This document shows, piece by piece, positions 33,882-42,929 of a stretch of DNA of 64,000 nucleotides. The stretch's first letter is position 1; each line of letters starts with the position of its first letter. The notes under the pieces were generated by a model that searched no databases, was not told the origin of the DNA, and was given only the letters and a program-made list of their open reading frames with translations. Source of the DNA: Fontisphaera persica (GTDB lineage Bacteria > Verrucomicrobiota > Verrucomicrobiia > Limisphaerales > Fontisphaeraceae); NCBI RefSeq assembly GCF_024832785.1, contig NZ_CP116615.1, positions 2,852,001-2,916,000 of the forward strand, read 5' to 3'. The translations under genes and the position numbers were made by a program.

Positions 33882-34703
33882 TCATTCGGGAATCGCTTCC
33901 CGTTTGATTAAATAGGATTTGATGGCCATGATGGCCTGCGCGTGAATCTGGCAGATGCGGGATTCGGTCAGGCCAAACACCTCCGCAATTTCCCGCAGCC
34001 GCATGTCCTCAAAATAGTAAAGCGCCAGCACCTTGCGCTGCATTTCCGGCAACTGCTCCAGCCGCTCCGCGATGAGGGCCGCCAGTTCGCGGCGGGCGGC
34101 TTTTTGCGCGGGGGTTTCCTGCTGGCTGTCTGCCACGCTTTCGTATTGCGGCGGGCTGTCGGCATCGTCCAGCACCCCGGCGGAATCCAGGCTCACAAAC
34201 GCCGCTGGGCGCACCTCGTCCAGCCAATGTTCATATTCCCGCAGGGACAAGCCCAGCGCTTTGGCCACTTCCGCCTCGGACGGCAGCCGTCCCAGTTTCT
34301 GCTCCAGCTCCTGAATGGCCGCCTGGATTTTGCGGGCCTTGGCATGAACGGAACGGGGAATCCAGTCCATCTTGCGCAATTCATCCAGGACGGCGCCACG
34401 AATGCGCAGGCGGGCGTAGGTTTCAAAGGAGGCATTGGAGCGGGGATCGTAATTGCGCACGGCGTTGAGCAGCCCCACCAGGCCGGCGCTGTATAAATCT
34501 TCCATTTCCACGTGCGGCGGAAGGGTCATCGCCACGCGGCCCACCACGGTTTTCACCCAGGGAAGGTACTGTTGAATCAACGCCTCCTCCGCTTCCGCGG
34601 AAGTGCGGTCCTGGTGGTAGCGCTTCCAAAGCTCGGCCACCGTCACCTGCGCCGCTTGGGGTGCGGCCGGCTCGCAGGTATTTTCTAGAGGCGCGCTGTT
34701 CAT
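33882..34703 (-). CDS. fliA: Flagellar sigma factor sigma-28
   Basis: 273 aa. Region 2 reads LIQQYLPWVKTVVGRV, MEDLYSAGLVGLLNAVRNYDP, FETYARLRIRGAVLDELRKMDWIPRSV, the FliA signature. Region 4 reads VLALYYFEDMRLREIAEVFGLTESRICQIHAQAI. It directs RNA polymerase to late flagellar and chemotaxis promoters; candidate sites with matching consensus occur upstream of cheD, mcp1 and the response regulator in this window. No anti-sigma flgM is seen here. Confidence 0.96.
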   Translation of the reverse strand: MNSAPLENTCEPAAPQAAQVTVAELWKRYHQDRTSAEAEEALIQQYLPWVKTVVGRVAMTLPPHVEMEDLYSAGLVGLLNAVRNYDPRSNASFETYARLRIRGAVLDELRKMDWIPRSVHAKARKIQAAIQELEQKLGRLPSEAEVAKALGLSLREYEHWLDEVRPAAFVSLDSAGVLDDADSPPQYESVADSQQETPAQKAARRELAALIAERLEQLPEMQRKVLALYYFEDMRLREIAEVFGLTESRICQIHAQAIMAIKSYLIKREAIPE

Positions 34704-34709
34704 GGTGGC

Positions 34710-34961
34710 TTACGGTTTTTTGGTGGTTTCAGTTTTTCTGGCTTCTTCGGCTTCGGCCGCCGCCCGCGCTGCCTGGTCTTGGTGAGCCTGGCGGAGGCTC
34801 TTCACCCACACGCGTCCCCACCAGCGCATGAGCACCCCCCCCACCAGCGCAGCCGCTGCCGCTCGCCACAGCGCCTCGGGGCCGGGGCTGGATTCGGCCA
34901 GGCCAAACCCAATGCCGATTCCGAATCCAATAATTCCGCCAAGTAACATCATAAACTTCAT
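34710..34961 (-). CDS. Small membrane protein of unknown function after flhF
   Basis: 83 aa. A Gly-rich hydrophobic N-terminus (LLGGIIGFGIGIGFGLAE), a second hydrophobic segment (AAAAALVGGVLMRWWGRVWV) and a charged Ala/Glu/Lys tail. It overlaps flhF by 4 nt (ATGA) and is followed 6 nt later by fliA. It occupies the slot where flhG (MinD-like ATPase) usually lies, but is far too small and has no P-loop. No family recognised. Confidence 0.7.
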   Translation of the reverse strand: MKFMMLLGGIIGFGIGIGFGLAESSPGPEALWRAAAAALVGGVLMRWWGRVWVKSLRQAHQDQAARAAAEAEEARKTETTKKP

Positions 34962-36106
34962 GACCAGTCAGCGACGCCTTGCATAGCAGAAGCCTTGCCA
35001 GCCGCCCCCACAGCCGTCGAAGCGGCCCAAGGGGCGGATTCTGCCCACAAAATGGCCGGTCCCAGCGCGGCCGGGGTGGCCGGCGAGAACTCACCCGGAA
35101 TATTTTGCCCGCCCGCCAGAAAGCGGACTGAGCAATTTGTGCCGCACAGGAGATTCCAGAGCTTGCCCAGGTGCGGCTGTTCATCCACATGCGTTACCAT
35201 GACACCCGCCAGCGGCAGGCAGGAAAAGGACTCGACTTGCTGGAGCATCAGGCGCGTGTCATACGCAGCCGACACCACCACATGCCATTGGACCGGCCCC
35301 CAGGCTTCGGCGCGTTGACGCAACGCCTCGATGGCGGCCCGGTTTTGCCAGGACACCCCCGGCATATCCACAAATTGCCAGTGATTTTCCCGGCTTGGGT
35401 CTGAAGGCAGGCCCGCGGCTCCCAGGCGGGCCACGGGCACGCCCAGTAATTCGGCCTGCAACCGCAGGGATTCGGATAAATTGGGGCGTTCCCCGTCCGC
35501 GCACCAGACGCGTGCGGACTGGTTTTCCCGCAAGACCAACCGGGCCAGCCATTTGCACAGGGCGGTGGTTTTGCCCACCCCCGGCGCGCCCACCAAAACC
35601 TGCAAACAATCGCGTTGCAAAGGGACTGGCGCCCGCCATCGCTCCTGCAACAGCGATTGCAACGCAGCCAGCATGCCGCGGTGAGTCACCCCGCCTTGCG
35701 GCGCTTCGGCCACGCGGAGGGCCGCGGCCATCTGGCGGGCGTAGCGCGGCAGCAGCCCCATGCGCAGGAGAAAGTCGGTGAGTTCACCCGGCTCCGGCGG
35801 GCAGTCCGGCTCCGTCTCCAGCGGAAGGGGCGCGGCCACGGGGGTGGTCTGCTGTCTTTCCACCAGGGCGCGCAGCTCGGCCAGCTCGCGTTTGACCTGA
35901 GCCAATACGTCCTGCGCCTGCGCCGCCGTGTCCGGCTCCGGCAGGGCGGCCACAACTTCAATGCGCGGGCGGCCCAACCAACCCGCCAGGCCCTGGGCGC
36001 GCACCTTGCGCACCTGCAACACCACCGCCTCCGGCCCCAGGGTCTCGCGGATTTGGGCCACCGCCTCGCGGGCATTGCGCGCGTGAAAGGTTTGGGTGCG
36101 CATCAT
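34958..36106 (-). CDS. flhF: Flagellar biosynthesis GTPase FlhF, divergent G motifs
   Basis: 382 aa. The N-terminal B domain starts MMRTQTFHARNAREAVAQIRETLGPEAVVLQVRKV, characteristic of FlhF. The SRP-type GTPase domain (about residue 165 on) has P-loop GAPGVGKTTALCKWLA. The usual DTAGR reads DMPGV and the TKxDE motif reads THVDE, so nucleotide specificity or hydrolysis may be altered. FlhF positions new flagella, usually at a pole, with FlhG; flhG is not found next to it. It is encoded 3 nt after flhA. Confidence 0.9.
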   Translation of the reverse strand: MMRTQTFHARNAREAVAQIRETLGPEAVVLQVRKVRAQGLAGWLGRPRIEVVAALPEPDTAAQAQDVLAQVKRELAELRALVERQQTTPVAAPLPLETEPDCPPEPGELTDFLLRMGLLPRYARQMAAALRVAEAPQGGVTHRGMLAALQSLLQERWRAPVPLQRDCLQVLVGAPGVGKTTALCKWLARLVLRENQSARVWCADGERPNLSESLRLQAELLGVPVARLGAAGLPSDPSRENHWQFVDMPGVSWQNRAAIEALRQRAEAWGPVQWHVVVSAAYDTRLMLQQVESFSCLPLAGVMVTHVDEQPHLGKLWNLLCGTNCSVRFLAGGQNIPGEFSPATPAALGPAILWAESAPWAASTAVGAAGKASAMQGVADWS

Positions 36107-36109
36107 GGT

Positions 36110-38245
36110 TTATCCCTCCAGCGCGCCAATCAAAGCGGCGCTTTGCACTTCCACCCGCGGTGGAATCTCGGTGTAGGCCAGCAGCACCACGTCCGGGAAA
36201 GTCGGCGCAAGGAAACGGCGAAGCGGCAGGCGAATTTGAGGAGCGCAGACCATCACCGGCGCGTGGCCCTCGGCCAGCAGCCGCTGCACGTGCCGCGACA
36301 GCGCCTCCACCAGATGGCGGGCCAGGCGCGGCTCCAGGGCCAGGGAAACTTCCGTGGGCGTGCTGCGCAGACCCAGGGCGATCTGCTGCTCCAGCTTGGG
36401 GTCCATGGCGATGACGCGCAGGACCCCCTGCTCATTCAGGTACGGGCGCACAATCTGCGCCGACAACGCCCGCCGCGCCGCCTCGCTCAAATCATCCGGA
36501 TTCTTGGTCACCAGCGCATGGTCCGCCACTTTTTCCAGGATGCCCGCCAGGTTGCGAATGGACACGCCCTCGGCCAGCAGGTTCTGCAACACACGCTGGA
36601 TATGGCCAATGGAAAGCAGATTGGGCACCAGCTCATTGACCACCGCCGGATGAGTTTGCTTGAGGTGGTCCAACAGCGTTTGGGTATCCTGCCGGCTTAA
36701 TATCTCGTGGGCGTGGCGGCGGATGGTTTCGGACAGATGCGTCACCAGCACAGAGGCGGCGTCCACCACGGTGAAGCCGTGCACTTCGGCCGTGCGGCGT
36801 TCGGCTTCCGTCACCCAGATGGCGGGCAATTGAAAAACCGGCTCCACGGTGGGAATGCCCTTGAGCTGGGTCTTGCTGCGCGTGGCGTTCATCGCCAGCC
36901 AATGGCCCGGCATCAATTCGCCGCGGGCCACTTGATTCCCTTTGAGCAGGAAGCGGTATTCATTGGCGCCCAGTTGGAGATTGTCGCGCAGGCGGATGGG
37001 CGGAATGACCACGCCCATTTCCGTGGCAAAATTGCGGCGCACCCCTGTTACCCGCTCCAGCAAATCGCCGCCTTTGCGCGCATCGGCCAGCGCCACCAGG
37101 CCGTAGCCCAGCTCGATTTGCAGCGCGTCCAGTGCCAGCAATTCCTCCAGTTTTTCGCCGGTGGCCTTGGCCGTTTCCTCCCCTGCCTCGCCCGCTTTGG
37201 TGGTTTTGGCGGCCGCAGCCCGGCCCCCCGCCAGCGCCGCGCCCGCCGGGGTGCCGGCCAATTCCATGTCCAAATGATGCCGGTGGAGCAACCGGCCGGC
37301 GCCATAGGCCAGCCCGGCCATGAGCAGGAAAGGCAGCATGGGCAGGCCGGGTATCAACGCCATGATGACCAGCATGACCGCCAGCAAGTTCATGACGCGC
37401 GGATAAAACAACAATTGGCGGCCCAATTCCCGGGCCAGGTTGTCCTTGGCGGCGGCGCGGGTAATCAGAATGCCGGCGGCGGTGGAGGTGATTAGCGCGG
37501 GAATCTGGGACACCAAGCCATCCCCGATGGAAAGCAGGGTGAAGCGCTGAAGGGATTCGGTGACGGTCATGCCTTTTTGAATGATGCCGATGGCAAAGCC
37601 GCCAATGATGTTAATCAACGTGATGAGCACCGCCGCAATGGCGTCACCACGCACGAACTTGCTGGCGCCGTCCATGGCCCCGTAAAAGTCCGCCTCCTCC
37701 TCCACTTTGCGGCGGCGCTCGCGGGCTTCGGCCTCGGTGATGATGCCCGCATTGAGTTCGGCATCAATGGACATCTGTTTGCCGGGCATGGCATCGAGGG
37801 TGAAGCGCGCGGCGACCTCGGCGATGCGGCCGGCGCCCTTGGTGATGACCACAAAATTGATGAGCACCAGAATCAGAAACACCACCATGCCCACCACGTA
37901 GTTGCCGCGGACCACAAAATTGCCGAAGGCCTCAATGATATGGCCGGCATAGCCGTCGAGCAAAATCAGGCGGGTGGAAGCCACATTGAGCGCCAGGCGA
38001 AACAGGGTGACAAACAGCAGCAGCGTGGGGAATCCGGTGAAGTCGGCTGGGTCCCGCACATACAAAATGACCAGGGCAATGAGCAGCGACAGCGCGATGC
38101 TCGAGGCCAGCAGCCCGTCGAGCACAAAGGGCGAAACCGGCAGAATCAGCAACAGGATCGTGCCGAACAGTCCTACCGTCAGCCACAAATCCTGAAATTG
38201 AAACCATCGCCGCGGCGCAGCCACGGCCACAGCGCCTGCATTCAT
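36110..38245 (-). CDS. flhA: Flagellar export gate protein FlhA
   Basis: 711 aa. Eight membrane helices lie in the first about 330 residues, followed by the cytoplasmic ring domain. The signatures FPTLLLFVTLFRLALNVASTR, the FHIPEP-like loop FTLDAMPGKQMSIDAELNAG and GDAIAAVLITLINIIGG are all present. An Ala/Lys linker (about 345-375) precedes the C-domain. FlhA forms the nonameric export gate receiving chaperone-substrate complexes. An AAGGGG Shine-Dalgarno precedes the start. Confidence 0.98.
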   Translation of the reverse strand: MNAGAVAVAAPRRWFQFQDLWLTVGLFGTILLLILPVSPFVLDGLLASSIALSLLIALVILYVRDPADFTGFPTLLLFVTLFRLALNVASTRLILLDGYAGHIIEAFGNFVVRGNYVVGMVVFLILVLINFVVITKGAGRIAEVAARFTLDAMPGKQMSIDAELNAGIITEAEARERRRKVEEEADFYGAMDGASKFVRGDAIAAVLITLINIIGGFAIGIIQKGMTVTESLQRFTLLSIGDGLVSQIPALITSTAAGILITRAAAKDNLARELGRQLLFYPRVMNLLAVMLVIMALIPGLPMLPFLLMAGLAYGAGRLLHRHHLDMELAGTPAGAALAGGRAAAAKTTKAGEAGEETAKATGEKLEELLALDALQIELGYGLVALADARKGGDLLERVTGVRRNFATEMGVVIPPIRLRDNLQLGANEYRFLLKGNQVARGELMPGHWLAMNATRSKTQLKGIPTVEPVFQLPAIWVTEAERRTAEVHGFTVVDAASVLVTHLSETIRRHAHEILSRQDTQTLLDHLKQTHPAVVNELVPNLLSIGHIQRVLQNLLAEGVSIRNLAGILEKVADHALVTKNPDDLSEAARRALSAQIVRPYLNEQGVLRVIAMDPKLEQQIALGLRSTPTEVSLALEPRLARHLVEALSRHVQRLLAEGHAPVMVCAPQIRLPLRRFLAPTFPDVVLLAYTEIPPRVEVQSAALIGALEG

Positions 38246-38311
38246 GCCCTGCCCCTTTCCTTGTCCTGCGCGGCGGCGGCCGCGTATGGAAACCCGGTCT
38301 GCATGTGCGTT

Positions 38312-39400
38312 TTACATCAGGCGGCCGCTCTCGGTGTAGTAGCGGTAACGGTACGTCCGGTACACCCAGGCCAGGATTTCGGCCACGGCCGCGTACAGCT
38401 CGGCGGGGATTTCCCCGCCAACCCGCCCATGCTTAAACAAGAGGCGTGCCAAAGGTTTGCTTTCCACGATGGGAATCTGATGTTGCTGGGCAATTTCCCG
38501 GATGCGTTGCGCCTTGAGGCGGGCGCCTTTGGCGAGGATTTTGGGGGCGCGCATGGAGCGGCGGTCGTAGCGGAGGGCGATAGCCAGGTGGGTGGGATTG
38601 GTCACAACTACGTCTGCCTTAGGCACTTCCGCATACATTTTGCGCAGGGTCATTGTGACCCGCCGGCGTCTCTGGGCGGCTTTAATCTGGGGGTTGCCCT
38701 CGGTGTTTTTCATCTCCTCCTTGACCTCCTCCTTGGTCATCATGAGGTCGCGCAACGTGCGCCAGTACTGGTAAACGTAGTCAATGGCGGCAATCAGCAC
38801 CAGCACCGCCCCCACCCGCAAGGCCAGCCGCACGGCAGATTCGGCCATGAAGGTGGAAATTCTTGCCGCGTCCACCGTCGTATAAAAGATGGGATCGCCC
38901 ACCACTTTTTTCACCTCGGAATAGGACAAAATGACGATGGCGGAGAGTTTGATGAGGTTGAGAATCAGCGGCGGGATGGAGCGCAGGGAGAGCAGCCGCT
39001 TAAATCCGGGCACCGGATTGACACGATTCCAATCCACTTCGAGAACTTCGCTGGCGGTGCGGAAGCGGCTTTGCAGGCTGCCCGCCACCAACGCGCCGGC
39101 CACGGCGAAGAGAACCACCGGCCCCACACTGGCGACCAGCAGCCAGACCCACTTGATAAACAAGCGCGGGAGCGAGTTGTGGGAAAGGGGTTGGTCGTGC
39201 AAATGGGCGAGATTGGACGCCATGGCTCCCGCCAGGCGATACCAGGTTTCCTGGCCGGTAAAGACCAGGGCCATGAGACTGGCCGCCAGCACGAAGACGG
39301 TTTGCACCTCCTGGCTGCGGGCGAACTGGCCTTTCTTCTCGGCCTCGTGCAGCTTGCGTGCTGTGGGTTGTTCTGTCTTGTTGTCGCTGTCGAATGCCAT
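38312..39400 (-). CDS. flhB: Flagellar export switch protein FlhB
   Basis: 362 aa. N-terminus DSDNKTEQPTARKLHEAEKKGQFARSQE, four membrane helices, then the cytoplasmic domain with the autocleavage site VVTNPTHLAIALRYD (NPTH) and RIREIAQQHQIPIVESKPLARLL. FlhB switches export from rod/hook to filament substrates after contact with FliK. 66 nt without features separate it from flhA. Confidence 0.97.
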   Translation of the reverse strand: MAFDSDNKTEQPTARKLHEAEKKGQFARSQEVQTVFVLAASLMALVFTGQETWYRLAGAMASNLAHLHDQPLSHNSLPRLFIKWVWLLVASVGPVVLFAVAGALVAGSLQSRFRTASEVLEVDWNRVNPVPGFKRLLSLRSIPPLILNLIKLSAIVILSYSEVKKVVGDPIFYTTVDAARISTFMAESAVRLALRVGAVLVLIAAIDYVYQYWRTLRDLMMTKEEVKEEMKNTEGNPQIKAAQRRRRVTMTLRKMYAEVPKADVVVTNPTHLAIALRYDRRSMRAPKILAKGARLKAQRIREIAQQHQIPIVESKPLARLLFKHGRVGGEIPAELYAAVAEILAWVYRTYRYRYYTESGRLM

Positions 39401-39412
39401 GCGCCAGCGCGG

Positions 39413-40186
39413 TCAACCTCCCAGACCCAGCAGTTGCGCCACGCGCAACAGGTCTTCCGGCAACCGGCGCAGGTAGTTCAGCACGTGTTGTGCCATGATG
39501 CTCAGCGTCAGGCCAAAGCCGGCCAGGCCGGCCAGGATGCGAATGGGGAAACTGTCGGTCAGCACGTTCATCTGCGGCAGGGCGCGTCCCAGAATGGTGA
39601 ACAGGAGCGTGATGAGAAAGGCAATGGCCAGCACGGGGGCGGCCATTTGCAGGGCCAGCAGGAAGATGCGCGAGCTGTGCCCCAGGACATGCCGCAGGAG
39701 CGGTTCGCCGGGTTTGATGAGGCCGGCCGGGAGCACTTGATAACTTTGCTGGAACGCGGCAAGCATCCAGTGGTGCATGTCCAGCGCGAAAAACAGCACG
39801 GCGCCAAGGTAATACAGAATCATGGTGGGAGCCTCGGCGCGCTGCTCGGACAGGGGATTAAAGGAGGCGGCCATGTTCAGGGCCATTTCATGGGTGATGA
39901 TGCCGCCGGCAATTTCAATGGCGAAAAACACCATGCGGCAGGTGAAGCCCATGAGCAATCCCGCCGCCATTTCCGCCAGAAGCAGCAGCACCACGGAACC
40001 CAGATGTTGCCCAACGCCGGCGGGCACTACGACCATCGGGGCAATCAGGAGGCCCATCAGCGCGGCCAGCCCCACGCGCAGCGGGCGGGGGAAGTTGCGC
40101 CCGGCGAAGACGGGAAACACCGTGAGCAGCGCGCCCGCGCGCACAAACACGGACATCCAGGCAATCAACCATTCGGCCATGCGCAC
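39413..40186 (-). CDS. fliR: Flagellar export gate protein FliR
   Basis: 257 aa with about six hydrophobic helices, including FVRAGALLTVFPVFAG near the N-terminus and NVLTDSFPIRILAGLAGFGLTL near the C-terminus. FliR forms the core export channel with FliP and FliQ. It follows fliQ by 17 nt and precedes flhB by 12 nt, the classical fliP-fliQ-fliR-flhB order. Confidence 0.95.
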   Translation of the reverse strand: MRMAEWLIAWMSVFVRAGALLTVFPVFAGRNFPRPLRVGLAALMGLLIAPMVVVPAGVGQHLGSVVLLLLAEMAAGLLMGFTCRMVFFAIEIAGGIITHEMALNMAASFNPLSEQRAEAPTMILYYLGAVLFFALDMHHWMLAAFQQSYQVLPAGLIKPGEPLLRHVLGHSSRIFLLALQMAAPVLAIAFLITLLFTILGRALPQMNVLTDSFPIRILAGLAGFGLTLSIMAQHVLNYLRRLPEDLLRVAQLLGLGG

Positions 40187-40203
40187 CTCCCGGCCCGCAT
40201 GGC

Positions 40204-40473
40204 TCAGCGGGCCATCTCCGGGATTTTCTGGATGATCAGGATGGAGAACTCGGTCATCACGCGGATGATCCAGGGCAGCAGGAGCACCAACAGGGCCACA
40301 ATGCCCAGGGCCTTGGGCACAAAAGAAAGGGTCTGCTCGTGAATGGTGGTGACCGCCTGAAACAGGCTGACAGCCAGCCCGATGAGCATGGCCGTCAAGA
40401 GCACCGGCGCGGCGATGAGCACCGCGTGGTACATCAGGTTTTTCAGCAAATCAATGGCATATTCAGGCGTCAT
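40204..40473 (-). CDS. fliQ: Flagellar export gate protein FliQ
   Basis: 89 aa with two membrane helices. The family motif VSLFQAVTTIHEQTLSFVPK lies between them. It is of standard length and encoded between fliP and fliR. Confidence 0.97.
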   Translation of the reverse strand: MTPEYAIDLLKNLMYHAVLIAAPVLLTAMLIGLAVSLFQAVTTIHEQTLSFVPKALGIVALLVLLLPWIIRVMTEFSILIIQKIPEMAR

Positions 40474-40514
40474 AAGCAGCCTCCGGGCGGGGCGGCGGCC
40501 GGGTGCGGGCGCGC

Positions 40515-41306
40515 TCAGGTGAAACTTAATATCAGCGAGCGCGTCACCAGGCTCCAGCCGTCCACCAATACAAACAACAAAATCTTCAGCGGCAGGGAAA
40601 CAGTCATGGGCGGCATCATGATCATGCCCATGCTCATCAGCACCGTGGCCACCACCAAATCAATGAGGATAAACGGCACAAACAGCAGAAAGCCCATCTG
40701 GAAGGCCGTGCGGAGTTCGCTCAAGATGAACCCGGGAATGACCACCCGCAGGGGCAACTGCTCCGGCGGCGTGGGGGGCATTTTGGCCAGCTCCACAAAC
40801 AGCTCCACATCCTTGGGCCGGCTTTGTTTGAGCATGAACGCCCGCAGATGCACCGTGGCCTGGTCCATGGCCTGGCGGGCGGTGATTTGTTTGGCGTTGT
40901 AGGGCTGGATCGCGTCGCGGTCAATGCGCTCCCAGACCGGCGCCATGATGAAAAAGGTCAGAAACAGCGAGAGGCCAATGATAATCTGATTCGAGGGCGT
41001 GCTTTGCAGGGACAGCGCGCTGCGCACAAAGGAGAGCACGATGACAATGCGCGTGAAGCAGGTCATCATGAGGATGAGCGAAGGCGCCACGGCCAGCAGC
41101 GTGATGATGGCCAGGACGCGGATGGCCGGGTCCAGGTCCTCCGCGGCCTGCCCGCCATCAATGGTCACCCGGAAAGGCAGCACGGATGCCGGGCCGTTGG
41201 TGGCCGCCGTCTGGGCCATGGCCTCCCCTGCCCCGCCCCACAGGAGCAGAAGCAGCAGCAACGCTCCCAGGAGCCAGCCTTTGCCACGTTGCCCAAGTGC
41301 GTTCAT
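40515..41306 (-). CDS. fliP: Flagellar export gate protein FliP
   Basis: 263 aa with a cleavable signal-like N-terminus (LLGALLLLLLLWGGAGEAMAQ), then LAVAPSLILMMTCFTRIVIVLSFVRSAL and TPSNQIIIGLSLFLTFFIMAPV, the FliP signatures, and the C-terminal FILSELRTAFQMGFLLFVPF and DLVVATVLMSMGMIMMPP. It overlaps fliO by 4 nt. Confidence 0.98.
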   Translation of the reverse strand: MNALGQRGKGWLLGALLLLLLLWGGAGEAMAQTAATNGPASVLPFRVTIDGGQAAEDLDPAIRVLAIITLLAVAPSLILMMTCFTRIVIVLSFVRSALSLQSTPSNQIIIGLSLFLTFFIMAPVWERIDRDAIQPYNAKQITARQAMDQATVHLRAFMLKQSRPKDVELFVELAKMPPTPPEQLPLRVVIPGFILSELRTAFQMGFLLFVPFILIDLVVATVLMSMGMIMMPPMTVSLPLKILLFVLVDGWSLVTRSLILSFT

Positions 41307-41737
41307 GAGCGGGCCAAAACTTGTTGCAGCGCCTCAGTGAAACTGGCGGCTGCCGGCGCCGGGGCCGCAGGAGCGGCGGTTTCCTCCGGCAGGGCGCTCA
41401 ACAGGTTCAAGCCGCCCGGCGAAGCCGCCACCAGAAAACGGCATTGGTCATAGCCCACCACGTAGAGGGTGTGCCGCGGACCCAGGGAACGGCTTTCGAG
41501 AACTCGCAAGCGGGGTGCTTGGCGGCGGGGCAGTCCCGTGCCGCGCTGCCAGCGGCGCACCGCCCAGGCGGCACAGAGAAACAACGCCACCACAAAGATA
41601 AAACCGCCCAACATCCGCAGCACGGAAACGCCCGTATCCAGCGAATGGCCCGCCGCGGCGGCATCGGCCGCCGCCAGGGGGTAGGCCAGGCCGCAGACCA
41701 GCGCGGTCAGCACGCCGATGGAGCGGATTTTAATCAT
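41303..41737 (-). CDS. fliO: Flagellar biosynthesis protein FliO
   Basis: 144 aa. An N-terminal signal-like segment and one membrane helix (MLGGFIFVVALFLCAAWAVRRW) are followed by a small cytoplasmic domain LRVLESRSLGPRHTLYVVGYDQCRFLVAASPGGLNLL, the FliO/FliZ pattern. It helps assemble the FliP ring. It overlaps both fliN and fliP by 4 nt (ATGA junctions). Confidence 0.9.
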   Translation of the reverse strand: MIKIRSIGVLTALVCGLAYPLAAADAAAAGHSLDTGVSVLRMLGGFIFVVALFLCAAWAVRRWQRGTGLPRRQAPRLRVLESRSLGPRHTLYVVGYDQCRFLVAASPGGLNLLSALPEETAAPAAPAPAAASFTEALQQVLARS

Positions 41738-41997
41738 GGGGTTTTGGCGGCCAGCTCGGTGATTTTGAGGCCCAACTTTTCATTGACCACCACCACCTCG
41801 CCGCGGGCGATGAGTTTGTTGTTCACGTACAAATCCACGGGCTGGTCGGCCTTGCGCTCGAGGGGGACCACCGAGCCGGCGTTCAGTTGCAGCACCTCGC
41901 GGATGGACATCGCGCGCTCGCCCAGGACCACGGTCACCTGGACCGGCACGTCCATCACCACCTCCAAATTGGAATTCTCTTGCGTCGCCATAACCAT
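41734..41997 (-). CDS. fliN: Flagellar motor switch protein FliN
   Basis: 87 aa consisting only of the surface-presentation (SpoA) domain: MDVPVQVTVVLGERAMSIREVLQLNAGSVVPLERKADQPVDLYVNNKLI is nearly canonical, then VVVNEKLGLKITEL. It lacks the longer N-terminus of enterobacterial FliN. It forms the bottom of the C-ring with FliM, encoded just upstream. Confidence 0.97.
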   Translation of the reverse strand: MVMATQENSNLEVVMDVPVQVTVVLGERAMSIREVLQLNAGSVVPLERKADQPVDLYVNNKLIARGEVVVVNEKLGLKITELAAKTP

Positions 41998-42003
41998 GTT
42001 CCT

Positions 42004-42921
42004 TCAAGTTGCCCGGGCCTGGATTTGCACGGCCCAGCAGCCGTTTTGCGTGCCCAAACGCCCCGTGAAAAAGGGGCGCCCGCCAATGCGCAACCGGACT
42101 TCGCCGGCCACGCCGCCTTCCCACACAAGCTGGTCGCCGGGCTGCAACTGGGCCAGCTCGCGGGCGGTCAATTCCAGACCGCACCACTCCGCGGTGACCT
42201 TCACCACCACGTCTTCGAGAAGGGGATTCCAGGCCGGTTTCCTGGCGGCTTCAGGCTTGGGCGCGGCCTCGGGGGTGACGGCGGCGGCCGGTTGCGGCAA
42301 CAGCTCGCGCACCAGGCTGACTGGCATGGCCAGGGCAACGGTGCCGGTGGTCTCGCCCAGCGCCGCGTCAAAGTTCAGCACACACAGCAGTTCCTCCGAA
42401 TCCTTCACCTCCAGAAATTGGGTGCTGCTTTCGCAGCCGACGGGCGTGACGTTCCAGCCGCGGCCCCCTCCCCAGTACTGTTTCCACTGCTCGAGAAACA
42501 TGCGCACACCCGGCTCCAGCAGGCCGGTCTCCAAATCGCTCAGGGGCCGCTCTTCCGCTTCCGGCAGGCCCGGCCCGCCCAGCCAGCGGTCCACCATGGC
42601 CAGCGCCAGAGCGCAGGGCAGATTAAAATACAGGACCCGGCCATTGGGGGTCAGCTTGAAGAGACTCAAATGGGTGGGCGAAGGCAGCCCCTCCAGGAAT
42701 TCCGCGACCGGGCGCATGACGGCCCCTTTGGGGGTCAGGCGGAAATCCATGCGAAGCTGCAAGGTCAGCCAGTCCGCCATGGCCCGCGCGTAGCCCTCAT
42801 GGCGCTGGCGCAGCCACTGCAACTGCCGGAGCGGCACCATGTCGCCGCGAGTGCTCTGCCAGCGCAGGGGTTTGGCAGGAGCCTCGGCAGGGGCGGAAGA
42901 CTGGGCAGGGGCGGCGCTCAT
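42004..42921 (-). CDS. fliM: Flagellar motor switch protein FliM
   Basis: 305 aa from ATG 42921. The middle CheC-like domain includes LFKLTPNGRVLYFNLPCALALAMVDRWLGG and LSDLETGLLEPGVRMFLEQWKQYW; a Pro/Ala linker precedes the C-terminal SpoA domain (VVKVTAEWCGLELTARELAQLQPGDQLVW). The N-terminus lacks an obvious LSQxEIDALL CheY-binding peptide, unusual in a cell with CheY. The frame open to 43386 overlaps fliL and is not used. Confidence 0.9.
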   Translation of the reverse strand: MSAAPAQSSAPAEAPAKPLRWQSTRGDMVPLRQLQWLRQRHEGYARAMADWLTLQLRMDFRLTPKGAVMRPVAEFLEGLPSPTHLSLFKLTPNGRVLYFNLPCALALAMVDRWLGGPGLPEAEERPLSDLETGLLEPGVRMFLEQWKQYWGGGRGWNVTPVGCESSTQFLEVKDSEELLCVLNFDAALGETTGTVALAMPVSLVRELLPQPAAAVTPEAAPKPEAARKPAWNPLLEDVVVKVTAEWCGLELTARELAQLQPGDQLVWEGGVAGEVRLRIGGRPFFTGRLGTQNGCWAVQIQARAT

Positions 42922-42929
42922 GGAACCGG

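Noticed and set aside
37577-40342. 921-codon plus-strand open frame
   Set aside because: It lies antisense to flhA, flhB, fliR and fliQ, all well supported; its His/Gln/Gly-rich translation is the usual shadow of a high-GC gene.
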